A DNA stretch of 64,000 nt, taken from positions 722,001 to 786,000 of the forward strand of contig BROG01000243.1 in NCBI GenBank assembly GCA_030159075.1, in the 5' to 3' direction. The position numbers and the translations under genes are program-made. The notes beneath the pieces were generated by a model, which saw only the letters and a program-made list of their open reading frames with translations, did no database searches and was not told the origin of the DNA. How positions within the stretch are numbered: the stretch's first letter is position 1; every line of letters starts with the position of its first letter. The stretch comes from Atrina japonica. Lineage: Eukaryota > Mollusca > Bivalvia > Pterioida > Pinnidae. This document shows positions 11,097-27,100 of the stretch, one piece after another.

Positions 11097-14000
11097 CTGA
11101 AAATACAGGAAGACAGAAAATATTGCTTTATCTATTTTAAGGACACAAGCAGGATCTGCATCAATGAATACATACTACAGTGGAAGCTGTATCTCAAGAC
11201 TACCCTTTATGCCAATGAAATGTGGTTTCTCAAGACCGAGGGTCCCTCAATAATCGACAGAAACGATGGCCTTGAGCATTATAACTTTGGACTTATGTTT
11301 ATAATATTTTTAGAGGTCGTTAACTAAATGGTTTTCAAACTGTGGTCAAAGGACAAGAGGTCTTTCACGACAGTGGTCTCTCAAGACAGGTTTTACTGAA
11401 GTACATACCGAAAAGTTTAACTTTCTATTTTTATACACACACATGGAACAAAATATTTACAAAACATTATTGAGAATTGTTTTTACTTTAGATATGTTTA
11501 TGTAATTAAATTTTTAGTATTTACAAATGTAATACATGCCCATAATTTATTTAATTGCATACACAAATTCAAAACTAATTCCTCTTTTTTCGTTCATACA
11601 GCAGGGCAAAAATAACTATACTCATGCCAAAACACTATGACATCATCCCATTTTTCGGTGAATGGAACCGACATCGTAATATATTTTGGACGAATGGAAT
11701 TCCATTTAAAAAAGTAGTTCCAGCAGAATTTCTGTATCCAACTGCAGTGCAATATGGTGTTATGTTTTGTATGGGTGTATTGAACTGTATGATTACACAT
11801 GCATGTATACATATTTCTCTTAATTGCATAGCCAAAATGTCGAGAGAAAATTATACAAATAACAGGATTATGCAATTAACAGGAATAGTGTATTATAGTG
11901 AACAATGATGATTCATGTCCATCTATTCCTTTCATTTGCATATATAATACTATTAAAAACATCGTAAGTACACTAGTAATGGACTCTCATTAAGCAATTG
12001 GGTAAAATAACGTCATAAAAACAAACTTTTCATAAAACATAGTTTGGTATGTTCTCAATTCTATTAAATTAGTATTTCCGCATGTAAATTTTCACCATAA
12101 TAAGTACATTCCCCCCTCTCCCCATTTTGGGGAATATCTTATACATTTCACAGGAATAATTAACATGATAGCAAATGGTCTTGTGTTCTTATGCAATAAA
12201 CAAGAATGTGCAATTATCAGGTATACAAATAAATGGAATCTACTGTATTCATATTGTACCTCAACATATCACACATCCAAGATAATATATAAATCACAAT
12301 TCATGTCAGTTTCAATTTCATGTAATTTTAAATAAATGCTACGACACACTTAAATTTCAAACATTTCTGAACAAAAAATGAAATTCTAGCAATTAAGAAA
12401 AAAAACATTTCTTTATTCTCATGTTTCGCATGTGGAGAATTATTTTTCAAAAACAAAGGAACTTACTCTCTTATTAGTTCCACAGCATCTTCATACTTCA
12501 TTCCACATTCTATTAATGCCAAGGCCACCAAAACTGGTGCTCTGAAATTTAGATTTTTCGAAATTTTATATACAATGCAGAATTTGTATTAAGAATTCAA
12601 AATTAAGTTTTGATGACAAAAAGGTTTCAAATAACTGTTTTTGATTCAGTAGAACTTGAAGAAATTGGACCAACCTATATTAGCCTAGACAAAATAAAAC
12701 ATTAAATCCATTCACAGCAACCTTGGAATATGTTGTATGGGCGATGTTGAAATTTGTCATGTGACCTTGACACTGGATTGATTATGTGGGAAAGCAGACT
12801 CAGTTTACCTGGGGAAGGTGAAAGGTCATTTCCTCTGTGAACTGGAGTTTCCCTTTTATCACCAATAACTACTGGCAACAACTTCATAAGATTGTCATGT
12901 TCAACTTAATTTTGATGATTTTTATAGTAGACATATAAAATTCATCTAAAATGAATAATGAACAAATTAGTGAGTATACAGTGAAACCTGTATATAGGGG
13001 CCACCCAAGGGACCAGAAAATATTGACCTTTATGTGCAGGTGACCCTTATACACAGGTTCAATTAAGTTGAAGTATACAGTCAAGGGACTTGAAAAAACT
13101 TGCCTTTATAAACAGGTAATCCTTATATAGAGGTGGACACAATAGCAGGTTTTACTGTTAAAATGTGATATTTCAAAAGAGGTGGTCTCCAAAGAAATAT
13201 TTTATTTAAAGGATTGTTTAATTGCATGGGTTTTTGGAATGCGGCCTCTCACGATAGGTGGTCTCTCAGGACAGGTTTTACAGTATAAACATCTCAAACA
13301 AACCTTCCTAATCCTGCTACACAATGTACAGCTACACAACATCCTGGTTCCTCTTTAAAGCGAGTTTTGAGCAGATTGAACCATTCATCTACCACAGCAC
13401 CTGGTGGTGGATTTCCATCGTCAAATTGCCAGTCCTTCAAAAAAAAGAAAAGAAGATAAAACAAAGTGTAATTATTATAGCACAGCTTATATTTCCTTTT
13501 TTATGTTTTAAAGTGAATACGAGATTCTTTCAAAACAAAGCATCACTCCATATATAAGGGGCAAGCGTCATCAAATACAAACTTCTTCAATATATTGTCA
13601 TCCTAAACACTTGTATCAAGTTTCTAAAATTCTGCCGAGAACTGCAGAAATTAGAGCATTGGCTGAAAAAAGAGAAATATATATTTATATACACTATGTA
13701 CATAAGAACTATGGGAGAAACCCTATATCTCCTTCCGAACTTTATTTGCGAGGGTATAATGAATGAAACCATGATAATCATTCTAATGTTTCATTTATCC
13801 TTACAAGATAACAGTTCAGTGTATATGAGAAGGAAGATACAGATACATATACAGAACTTCTTGTAATTCAATGACAAGATATCATAAAGGTTCCGTAACA
13901 CAGGCAGACAGTGAAGTCATGTTCCTGTACCATGTGCATGAATGCAGAATAAGGAACTAGAATGATGAACATGAACTTTGGCGCTCTACCACGGCAGGCA

Positions 14001-15396
14001 ATGAAGTCACGACGTTCCTTTCCACTATATCAGGGTTGGAATTAAGCGGCTAATGTTCGTTCGGGTTAAGCATGGGTTACCGGTTGTCATTTTAAGGCCA
14101 AGGGTGGTTCTTCGTACACTAGGTTCAAATAGCTGATTAAAAATGTCATAATTTAAAGCGTGATCCCATATTTCATTGTCGCTAAAATCTTGTATTTCTC
14201 TTTTGTTGGTGTTTTGAACGAAGATCAAATATTAAATAAAAGAATTTACGTTAATTCTGACGAGGTGTTAGGTCAATAGGTTACTCAAAATTTCTGCACC
14301 TCCACACATAAGAGCTCAATGCATATGCAAATTATAAGCTGGCCTCCGACCGACTACTTGTACTTAGTTCATACTCATAGACGAGCAAAGCAAAGCAGAA
14401 CTACAACTGCATACCAATTTATGCTAATTACTGGTAATCATTGTAACTCTTCTGTGTAAAGGAACAAAAGTAGTATGTATTACTCGACAGCTTGCGGGAA
14501 ACTGTCATAGATATTTGGAAGTACCTGAAAATGAGTACAGGCAAGAGTGAATCTGTTTTTATCCTGGAGTTTCCACAAAGACTTTATTTATGAAATAGAT
14601 GAAGATTAAAAAACTGACAAATTTAAAGTGCAAACTATGCACAGAAAACTTATCAAATATAAAGCAACAGGCCATATTCAGAGGTATCACCGGGCATTCC
14701 TACTATCAATCCTTAGTTACCTCGATGGCGTAAAATATATTAATGAAAGTAACATAAGTAGATATGTAATATCGGGATCTTTACACGACTGGGCAAAAAA
14801 ATAGCATAGCACGGATCAAAGTTCGCCAGGAGCAAGCGTCATCCACGGGTGCTGGTACATACCACTGTACTACTAGTTCTATTTCACCCGAAATTGAACA
14901 GCCTTCTTCACAGTCATATATATATGTGTATGTGTGTGTTTGTGTGTATACAGTAGAACTTCGATGAGTCGAAGTTCATGGGACCACCTGAAAAAGTTCG
15001 AAACATCGAGACTTGGACTCATGGATGGTAACTGAGAACCATACTTGTTTAGTTTCACAGGTTCTATAAGATGTCTATGACTGCTTCAAAACCATTTAAG
15101 ACATAAACGGCCATTATAATCAATAATTAGACACATATACTAAATTTAACTTAATTTTCGTGAAATTAAAACATTGAGTGTTTATGTGAAGGAAAAAAAT
15201 TATGTGTCGATTTCGTACACATGCAAACTTTGACTTCGAATTATATGTAGGAATTATCGTTGTTTTTATTGAAATGGGCCCAAAAATTTATTCAAAACAT
15301 CGAGAAATTTGACTCATAAAAATTCGAATTATAAAATGTTTATAAGTAGCATTAAACAACAAAATTATTTGGGACTTTGAACTCATCGAAGTTCTA

Positions 15397-15472
<76 letters not shown>

Positions 15473-18400
15473 GTTGTGAATCGAATAAGGCCCAATAAGA
15501 TCACGTAACAAAGTGAATGGGTGGTAACCTAATTTCAATAATGGGTTACAAGAACGTTAACCTGAAACCTTGTAACCCATAAATAGGTTACCACACGCAG
15601 GCTTAATTCCATCCCTGCTATATGTAGAAACAGGAAGTCGGAACAAGGAAGACAAACATGAACCTTGGTGCTATACCATGGCAGGCATTGAAGTCACATT
15701 CCATTACCATGTATGTTGAATAAGAAGCAGAAGTCAGACTCTTTGATGTGGCGCGCTTGGCATTACCGAGACGTGTATTATATTTGATGGCAGCGAGACA
15801 GCCTGAAAACCTGAGGGACAGCTGGAGGCACAGTGATCCTGTGGACTTCAGGTTGAACCCATGAAGCTACACTTTGGGAAGAAGCTTGTCAGTGGAGGGG
15901 GGGTTAAATGTGACAGTCGAAGATATTGGCAGTTTAACTGTCTAATCTATTAGCTAGCTTTTGTGACTTACATATAACAGTTAGTGTTAATATGAAATCA
16001 CGGACTGAAGTAAAGCAATGCCAAGCGAAGTTAGCACCTGGATGGGGTACTGTTTAATGTGATTGCACTCAGCTTACCCCTAGTTCCTGTTTCACAAATA
16101 AATAAACAAATCAATTTTCATACTCTTTCCTTGAGTACCGCTGAAAAACAAAATAGTCAAAAACAAACTGATAAGTGGGGAAAAAAAAAAAAACCAGGCC
16201 GCTCTGTAAAACCAGGAAGTTTTGTTGAAATAAAACCCCTACTCATCTGTCACAATGCACAATAAATCCTAAAGATGATACAGAGTTAAGGAAGACTTCC
16301 TGTTCAAACAATATCCCGGCAATCTAGATTCAAAGTCATGCAAATAAATCTTAATAATAATCATTTATAAGCAATGCAGTTTGAAATTTTCTCAGACCTG
16401 ACATTCAACTGGTTAAACAGTATCTGTTTTATTGTTTGTTTGTTAGTTGGTTTTGTCAAAATCGTTCAATATTCAAGACAAGCTTTGTACACACAGTGTG
16501 ATGTATCAGATAATTTTTTTCTTGCTTATAAACAGTTTTCTAAAAAACTTTTTTTCTTACATGTTCTATGTTCCTTGTCAAACAATAAAACTAAAAAAAG
16601 AACAAACAAAATTACCGAGGGAAAAAACATTTCAATTCACATTCAGACACAAACACATTAAAAGAACTAGTGAAACTTGTATGTAAAGACCCTCTTAGGG
16701 ACACAACAAAACCGGTCTTTATAGGGAGGTGGTCTTTATATACAGGTTGATTTGTACACAAATGGTACTACTGGGGACAGCAAAAAAACAGGACTTTATG
16801 ACCAGGTGGTCTTTATACACAGGTGGTGGCTAAAGCAGGTTTTACTGTACATGTAAAGAAAGAAAAATTTGTTTATTTGAATTAATGTAGAACAATCGAT
16901 GGACCTCACTTGAGTCATAATTCTATTTTCAGTACTCTCAACTCAGAGGACTTGAACATTAACTGATAATCTGGGAGGAAAAAATCGAAGAATTTGTACA
17001 AAAAAGAATGAAAATGACAAAGTCTGAAAAGACATGATTAAAGACATGTTGAAAATTAATTTTCAAATTTCTGTGGAAAATATAAACTGGAATCATACAT
17101 TCATGTAAATCACACAGATGCAATTAGTTTTTTCAATTTATGCAGCAGTTCTGAGGAAGATTTTGAAAGATGGGGACCTTCGGGGACCTAGTTTGCTTCA
17201 CCCTGGATCCATTCCTCACCCAATCTGGCCCCAAAATACAGGTATGATGGCATGAAGTGTTTGTTACCAACTGGATTAACATGCATATGATAATAGGCAG
17301 GAACGATTACCCTTGCCATGTAAATTTAATGTATTACAGTACCTAAAATTAAAATTTGTCCAGGTCAAGAAAGGGTTCACAAGACTCCGTCCCGCCAGGT
17401 TATATGGATTTTACTATATTCAGTAGGTACAAGCACCTGTTCTTATATACCAAAAATAACATGATTTCCCATGTTGGGCCCATAGTCAAGTTATAAGATT
17501 GACCACAAAACAATCACCTTTCATTTGACAAACCCAAACAAACTAAATCCTGTCTCAACATTAAATTGGCAGATCGGCAGACTGATTGAAAGGAAAATCT
17601 CCTGTTAATGACCTCTGATCAGCCCTGGTTGTTAATCCTACAGGATTAACTAATGTAACTGATTGCATTATCCTGGCTCTGTTTTTTGTTTTTGTTTTTG
17701 TTTTTCCCCAAACAAAAATTTCAAGAGAATTTTTGTGTTGTGTACCCTAGTCCTGTATTAGGCTAAATAAAAATAATATTATTTGGGAATTGGGTTTGTA
17801 CATGTTACTTATTGTAGGTCCAAGTTTTGTGTGTTAGTCTGCTTTTTACAGGTTGATCTAGGTGTCCGTTTATAAACGTATAATTAAATTAATTCATACA
17901 TTGTACCAATAGTCTCGGGCCTCTGTGGCCGAGTTGTAATTTATATTTATATTTCATAAATCTTACGTGCAGTTTGAGAGAGAATGAAATCTAGGCTATC
18001 AAAAAATGCATATACATGTAGCATGTTATCAAACTGTCACAGCAAAATTTGGCAGAGTCCGCCTCCCCCACCCCAAAAAAAAAAAAGTCTAAATGCCTAG
18101 CAATCCTTAGGACCCAGAAAAGTTGACAACTTAATTGACTGTTGCCATGTACCGGGTAGTTGGTAAAACAGGTAAATTGCTTACTGCAGTTACAGGAATA
18201 CAGGCACAAGATATTTCAATAACTAGGTTAATATCTCTGTCCTTAAATTCTTATCTCACAACGTTACATCAATACATGTGTTTTTATTTATGTTTCCCCA
18301 GTTACAATGCATATACGCATACCGGGAAAAAAAAAAAAAAGAAAAACAATAACTCGCCAAAATACTGCAAACAACAAACCAAATTCTACCTGTTGTAGTA

Positions 18401-21400
18401 CACAGTGCTACATATATGAAAATGCATTCACACACTGGTTCATCATGAAAGTATCTCTCAGCCTATTTATACTATAGATTGTTTATGTTTTTTTATTTTA
18501 GCATTACTCAGATATGAAAAATGCCCATCATATGCTTGAAATCCCAGGCTATAGTACACTACAGGTACAGTAAAACCTGCTATAGCAGTCACCTCTATAT
18601 AAGGATTACCTGTTTATAAAGGCCAGTTTTTTCAAGTCCCTTGACTGCATACTTCAACTAAATTGAACCTGTGTATAAGGGTCACCTGCACATAAAGGCC
18701 AATATTTTCTGGTCCCTTGGGTGGCCCCTATATACAGGTTTTACTGTACATGTATATATATAGACTGGTCAGGTGTTATATGTACAGTGGAATATTGTTA
18801 TCTCGAAATTCACAGGACTGCCCCGTTTACTTCGAGATATCTGAAATTTGAGATAACCAAGATTTCAATTCACATATTTTCTATTCTTATTGGACAATGA
18901 ATAGACCTACTCAGGGTACTACTTAATTCAAATTGGATTTAAGCAATTATTAATTACACTTTCATCTTGGCTCATATTGGAAGTCGATTCCCTGTTTTTG
19001 CAGGTAAACAAGTAATTTTAAGAATGATTTTTGCATACAAAATGTAAACCATCAATCGCAGATGGTAACTTCGAGATAACAAGTGACAATTCAATAATAT
19101 TTCGATCTTTCGGACCAGAAAAATATTTTGAGATAAGCAAAATTTCGAGATAAAAAAGATATTCGGAATAAAAGTAGTATAAATATATAGTAAAATAATC
19201 AGGACTGGCCATAAGACTTTGACATAACCGGAATTTCGACTCATCCGATTTTGACATAAAAAGATTCCACTGTATGTAAACTAAAACGCAAAACAGATAT
19301 AATAAAACACCTCGATTCTAGTAGTCAACTCTTGTTATAACGGCACTTGATATAACAGCATTTTCGGTTAACGGCCGAAATTTCATGGGAACAGAATTTA
19401 CATCCATGTTAAATTAGTTGATATAACAGCATATTTCCTTTCCGGCAACAAACATGCATTTTATCTCTAGAATTGACTTGTTATAAGAGCAAAGCATCAA
19501 AAACAAAAAACAAAAAAAACATTGTTGCCATAATTCATTAAATTGATAGAGTGAAAATAACAATCAAAACAATTTTATTTGTTGTAGTCATTTTTATTTG
19601 ATTCATGCAATCATACTGAATTGAGGTTTTAACATTTAATAAGTTTTTAACAACAAATTAAAGGATGTTCATACAATCTTATTTTGGTGCCAATGCATGG
19701 AAATTTGATTTTAATAGCATATTTGACATAACAGCAATTTTACTGGATCCCAGCCTGGCCGTTATAACAAGAGTTGACTGTATACCCTATCAACTTATTT
19801 GGATTTTGATTGACGGCTCCATAAAATGTAGGTCTTGGTCACATTTATAAATAGATCTACCTATATTTATGCAATCAAAGATGCATTTCAGCATTGATAC
19901 ATCATGCTTGTATGACTTGCGATTCATACTTTGTACACGTACTAGAAATAAAATATCTGAAAAATGTTTTAACATACAAATAAACAAGCCATTAAAATCT
20001 ATAAATAGAATTATTGAATCATGCATTTCATACTCTGAAAAGAAACTGGGTAATGCATCACCTGGCTCTAGCTAATATTTTCTTAACAGATGCCCTACTA
20101 ATTAGAATATATACTGTGTGGGAAGGTATTTTATCACGATTTCTCATATCTCGGTCAATTAGATCTTTTTCAGTTTTACTTTTCTTCTTCTTCTTTTTTC
20201 ACAGTATTCATGATTAGCCCTTTTAAGGTGTCAAATCATAAAGAGAAATTATGAAGGACCTTTCCAGAAAACAAGTATTGGATATGTTCATTTCCCATAA
20301 AATCTTATGTAAGATTGTAAGTGTTTTGTTTTGTTGGTTACTATGGCCGTAATGGGTCATATTGTAAGAAAGTTTTTTTTTCCACAAATGCATTGATTCA
20401 ATGACTACAAAAGTACATAGATTTAAAAGGAAAAATAATTTCTCCCACGTACTCTGGCTATAAATAGAGCTTACAAGTTTTTTTAAATCCTCAGCTCTCA
20501 CATCAGTTTCATTACAATACTTAATGGGAGGAAATATTTCCACGAAATCGACTTTTGCCAAAAAGAACGATGCACAATAGAATTTCCTCCAATTCAACTA
20601 ATATAAAATCAAAAATAAGAACACAACTTGAATTGAATTCAAATTGTCAAACAACTTAATTTTGACTTAACTTGAAGCTTTAGACCTTATATTTTTCAAA
20701 CATTTTCTGTAGGATTAATCCATATTATATTATATACAGTGGAACCTCACCTGAAGACCAGCTTGCATGGGAGACCACCTTGCATTTAAGACTGCAAATA
20801 TTCAGTCTCTTGAAATTTTCGACCTCCGTTTTATTTTTCACCCATTTCGCCCTCATCGTCAGTGGGCGAATTCAAAATGGTAAATTCATCTATTTTTCAT
20901 AATTAAAGTCTGAGCAAATTTAAAACCGGGGCGAAACTGTTTGCAAGTGCATTAGGGCGAAAATCACACAGGGTGAAAATAAGCCTGTATACAGTATTTA
21001 ATAAGAACAAAGCCTCACTACAGAGATCACCTGACTGACCACTTTCAGTCAGTCAGTTAGGTGGTCTTAATAGTGAGGTTTACATTCTATATCACATGCT
21101 GGGCAATTACAATTGTTATTAATTTACATTATACACATCTGCACATGTAGTCCTAGCAACACATTTATTTGACCAAATCTTGGCATAATGCAGAGACATG
21201 TATATAGTCCGTTTGCTCTTCTTTGAAACTGGGGTTTAGTCATTTTTTGGCAAAAACTACGTAAGTTATATATTTAAAATGCTCATCATTGTTATTTTAA
21301 AGGTTATACATAACTAAAAATGAATTTTAATTGCATCAAACAATTCAGGGGAAAAAGTTTCCCATGACTAATAATGTTAGATTTCTTTCAAATTTCAAGA

Positions 21401-24110
21401 AAAATTACATGAGCGTAAATCCAATACACTGAACAGCCAAAATACTCTAAATATAAACAGTTTTCAAACCACATGGTTACCTAAAATCTACCTATATGCA
21501 ATACCCATCATGTATGAAAATATATAGATCCCTTGATTCAATATCATTTTGTCATAATATCCAAAGGATGCAATTAAGTTTATATATAGGATAAACACAT
21601 ATTTTAAAATAGAAGGACACACACCGGGTTTTCAAAGAACGTGGAGCAATAATGGGCGGTAGAGATCAAAGGTGACTCGTGTTTCTGCTTTCAAACCAAC
21701 AAATACTAGCTTGCACCTTCTGGACAAATGAATATCTTAAAAGTATATTAATTCATGGACATTTTGACAAAAAAATAATTTTTCAATGCTGTATATTTAG
21801 CCAACAAGACAGTTGTTTATTCAAGGAAGTTATTATTCTTTACATTTTTGTTGATTACAAACTACTCAGACATCTACTTACTGGTCAATTTAATTCTCCA
21901 GTTATCCCCAAATATAGTAAATTGATATTCATGTCAGATTTGTAGATTTGTTACAATTATCACGTTAATATGGTAAGGGTGTTCACATTTGGATGCAAAA
22001 AACCGCGAGGAATGACACAGTGGAACTTGGAGCATCATTTCAACTGGAACACAAAGAACGCCATGAAAGGAAATCAAATAATGTCTAAGAAATAAATTTT
22101 CTTTGTTTATCAGTCTCAAAACTTTATCTGAATCATATTATAACCACATACATGTATGTCACAAATGGCTTTCCGATGACATTGTACAACAGTGTAAACC
22201 ACTGTGTCGAAAAACATCGAGAAATTGAGTAAGATACAGAGAGCTTGTACTGGACAAACAATTGGGGACATTACGATATCAGTCTAACCCATACAAAGGG
22301 ATAGTGCCATTCAAGCTAATTATACATATATTTATGAAGTATATACTGTACCTAATTGTCATTTGAAGAAAGGGGTTTGTTTATGAATATACATGTACAT
22401 GTATATCGTTTCCTATCGAAATCTTCGAAGAAAGTGACTTTATATTTACATGTATACGAACAAAATTTAAAGTCATCTTATGAATAGTTCTTGATAAGAA
22501 GATTTCTAAATATGTACCAAGTTTTTGTCCTTTTTGGTCATAGCTCCTTTTCACTCACAAACCTTAAACAGTCTCACAAGGGGTTTGATTAAATTGGTCC
22601 ACTGGTTCTTATGGCGTCAAAATGTCCGAAAGTTAACAAGGCACGACAACAGACTAAAGATGATAGTAATATGTCACCCCTGAACCAAAGCCTAAAAATC
22701 ATAATCAAGTGAAATCTGGCATTAGCAGAAGAGGGGCCTGGGACCATTTTCACTAAAGGTCGTAAATTTACGTGTACACGTACTCGTAACTTGTATCTTT
22801 AATGAATTACATTAATTGTTGTATCTTTCATCCTATACGTCTGCTACAAAGAACTAATAGAGTCACATGTAACTACGCGTAGGTTAACGTGTAAGCATAC
22901 CTTTCTCTAAGACCTTTAGTGAAGTCGAAACTACGCACACCTAAATAAAATCGTAACGCAAGTTATGTCCAATGTTACGTCTACGATTACAGGCAAAGTT
23001 ACGACCTATAGTGAAACTGACCCTGATTTTTATCCAACAAGGCGTCTGACAATTAATTAATACTGATCAAACAAAATTCCGCAAGGTTTTAGCATGAAAC
23101 ATCAAATGGACAGCGCGGTCATGTAGTCATCTATTTTGTTCCGTGTGTCCTTCCTCCGTGTTCTATGTGTTAAACAAGAAATTGGCTCTGTGGTTTTTTG
23201 TATCCAAATGTAAACCCCTTACCATATTAACACTGTAATTATAACAAATCTATAAATCTGGCGTGAATGCCAATTTCATTTGATCTTTGGAGATAGTCAG
23301 AGAATTAAACTGACGAGTAAGTATACACTGTCATATATCCCAGAGTTTCTGATTTGCATACGACCTACTTATGCATAATTATAAATCAGAAAGAATTATG
23401 GGTGCTATTTTATCAACTGTGCATTTGCCCACACAAACTGTTACAAAATTTTGTATTGCAGTAAATGGGTAAAATTTTTGTTAGCAAACCAAAAATTTGC
23501 ATATATTCACAATTTAGTCATGTATGGTAAATTTAAAAACATTGCTGTAAAATTCAAATTTGATGATTAAGTGTAATATAAGAAATTTATAACACCATAT
23601 AATAAACTGGTCTGAATTAATCAAAATGTGCTTACCATTTTGCTACAATAACTGAATAAGGGGTGATCATGATGGGGTGAAATTGGATTAACATTTATAT
23701 GACTGAGGTTTTGTGACTAAAGGTTCTACAAACATGTATGTAAATCAATGTATTTTGTATAATATACCTCAGCTCCAGTCTGAGCCAGTTATAACTCCAC
23801 TAGAGCTTATGCTGACTTTGTCATGTTTGTGGGGAGGTTTGCCAGTTGACTTGTGAAAGGGTGTATACATGTCATTTTCCCTGAGGTACAATGTCATCAG
23901 GCTTTTCCACTGTTTCACACAAACGATCATACATACTTGTATAAAGACCCCCTTTGGGACACAAGAAAACCAGTCTTTATAGAGAGGTGGTCTTTATATA
24001 TAGGTTGATTTGTACACAAATGGTACTACTGAGGTCAGCAAAATACAGTCAGTATGACCAGGTGGTCGCTAAAGCAGGTTTTGCTGTAACTGAAAAATTG
24101 TTTTGTTAAC

Positions 24111-24190
<80 letters not shown>

Positions 24191-27100
24191 ACACACACAC
24201 ACACACACCCCTAGAATGACAACGATAACAAAACTTAAATAAATAAACAAGAGTCAACAACTAAAACATGCAACAGAAGTGAATGAAAAAGTAAATAAAT
24301 TCTCCCAAGGTCAAATTTATCCTGCTGGTAAAATACGGACAAAAAACAACAACAACATATGATATAATCACGATTTATGAATGAAACTATCATGGCATGC
24401 GATAAATTATTGTCAATTATCATTTCATATTATTCAACGTGCTAATGTCTTTCAATTGTATATAAGGCCATTTGATACTAAAATTATCAATAAAGTGACA
24501 AACATTTCACGCTATTAAACCATGAATGTATGTTCACCTACCGTAATCAGCCGTGTATAATCCACATTTATGTATTATCCGCACCCCCCCTTTCAGCATC
24601 AGATCTCGGAGAAAAAAAGGTGTTCGCGCTTTTAGGCCTAACCCACATCTGGGTTTTTATACATGGCCATTACTGAGGCATTAGTATGACCGAAAATCAG
24701 ACTAATTTTAAATATCAATCCTAAGATCGGTATTTGACAGAAATAGAGAAATATTTATTAAATAAAAGAAAATATGATACTATGAGATTTGAAATAAATG
24801 TAAAACTACAAAATGGGAATCTGAAGTATGAAACTACAAGATACTACATATGATGTTCTGTGTAACTCCCTTATTTACAGTTACAGTATGGCGGTTCAAT
24901 TTGTCATCTTCAAATGCGAAATAATCACTAGAATTCGAGTTGAGATTGTTCATATTTTCAATAATAGCATAAAACTCTACCAGGAAGGTTAACAGGACAC
25001 ACAAGTACTGTACTATTCTGTTTCCCATGGATATTCTATGATTAAAGCCATGCCTGGTTACCAATCGGCAATCGGAGAGTGTGACAGTCTGAGTGTCACT
25101 CGCTGACCAACTTTGCACTGAGCTATTTATAGGCGATTTGTAAACTGAAATACACAGACTAAAGACAAGATTCATTTATCAAACATTTATTCACCATCAC
25201 CGTAGACAATACAAACATACAGAAAGCAATGGAGAAATAAATTGACTCGAACATCATGATTACAATACGAAAAAACTTGGCCAAATAAAGGCAAGTTTAC
25301 CATCCAACGTCAAATCTTCTGCACTGTTTTTTTTCCACTATAGTCCTATGGAAAAAAATGCCCGAAGAACCTGTTGTACTGTATTATCCGCACCCTCATC
25401 CCTGAGACAAATTTTAGAGTGAAAAGAGTGCGGATTATACACGGCCGATTACAGTATGTCCACAGAAATTTATTTCAGTGCATTGGCATATCTAGGACCC
25501 CCCAGTGTATTGGTGTATCTAGTACCCTCAGTGTATTGGTGTATCTAGAACCCTCAGTGTATTGGTGTATCTAGAACCCTCAGTGTATTTGCATATAGGG
25601 ATGCTCAGTGTATTGGCGTATCTAGAACCCTCAGTGTATAGGTGTCTCTAGTACCCTCAATGTATTGGAATATCTAGTTCTCTCAATGTATTGGTGTATC
25701 TAGTACCCTCAATGTATTGGAATATCTAGTACTCTCAGTGTGTTGGTGCATCTAGAACCCTCAGTGTATTGGTGTATATAGTACTGTACTGTACTATGTG
25801 ACCCGCGCAATGCAAAAGTCTGTATTGTTTCTATCCAACCGCTGATCTCCATAAGCTTCTGTCTCACAACTGTTCATTGGTGTTTCAAATTTCTTTTGAC
25901 TGTATCCCGTAGTCAATGCCTCTCTTCCTACTACCAACTGGAAGCTGTATCTGTTTTGGGAGTCGGTCTTGCGGCACTCTCATGAGTGCCCTGTCCATCG
26001 AAGGTTCTTTCTGATCATCTTCCATGGGTGTTAATCCAGTCTTTCAAGTATTTCCTTGTTGGTAACTTTGTCTTTCCAGGTTATTTCATACGTTCTAAGG
26101 TCCGCATCATAAAAGCATGATTTCACATGGCTTCTGTATACCGTCCAGTTCGGCTCCATACAAGAGTGGATTGACGATGTATATCTTTCCTTTCAGTGAA
26201 ACATGATGGTTGTTCCAGAGTCTCTGATGTAATCTGCCAAAAGATGAACTGGCCTAGCAACTCTTCTCTGTATTTCGGCATCAATTGCTGCTGTGCTACC
26301 AAGATAGGTAACTCTCAGAATTTAGTTTGATACCATACCTATATACTCTGGGACAAGAGTCTGGTTGGTATAGCACTGTTTTCTTGATATCTAGTCCAAA
26401 TTTCTTTGATGCTTCCGAGAAGGCATGTACTATGCGTTGAATTTCCTGTGACCTAGTACTCTGTCAATGCGAAGAGTAGCTGTTATCATAGTACTCTTGC
26501 CTTGAAGTGTGTGACCTTGAGGTCTACCTTGACTGGATGTAGACACCATCTGTCAAGTCTCTGAAAGCTTCATCCAGCATCGCTGATAGGAATATGTAGG
26601 TGCTAGTCACAGTTTGACTCCATTTGTAACTTCAAAAGCATCGGATGTTTCCACTCCATCGCTGACTTTGGCCTTCATCCTGTGTGCAGCGACTCAATCA
26701 TGGATGTGATTGTCAGGGCATGTACTTCCTAGTTGCCACAGACCTGTTCTCAACTGTATCAAAGGCTTTGGTGAAGTACAAATACAACATACAGTGGCTG
26801 GTCCTGCTCGAATTTTCTTGTAACTGTCGTGTATCTGTCGATGTACTCTCAGTGAAACCACACTGTGACTCGGGTATTTCTAGTGACATCTTGGAGAGTC
26901 AGTTCAGAAGGATCCTGGACTTTGCCAGCAATGGACAACAGAGAGATTCCTCGATAGTTTCCGCAATCTGACTCTCCTTTCTTGTAGATGTTACAATACT
27001 TGCATCCTAGGCTTGTGGAACTGTACCTTCATCCCATGTGTATCAGCTGGTGCAGCCTGTCCACTAGTACCTCCATCATACTGCGGGTATTCCATCTTCA

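Noticed and set aside
13324..13557. Plus-strand 77-codon frame
   Set aside because: Antisense shadow of PRL exon 3.
17915..17940. Short tRNA-like word CTGTGGCCGAGTTG
   Set aside because: Only about 20 bp match a SINE A-box region, with no B box or body.
24035..24260. Glycine-rich open frames on the minus strand
   Set aside because: Produced by the poly-C tract.
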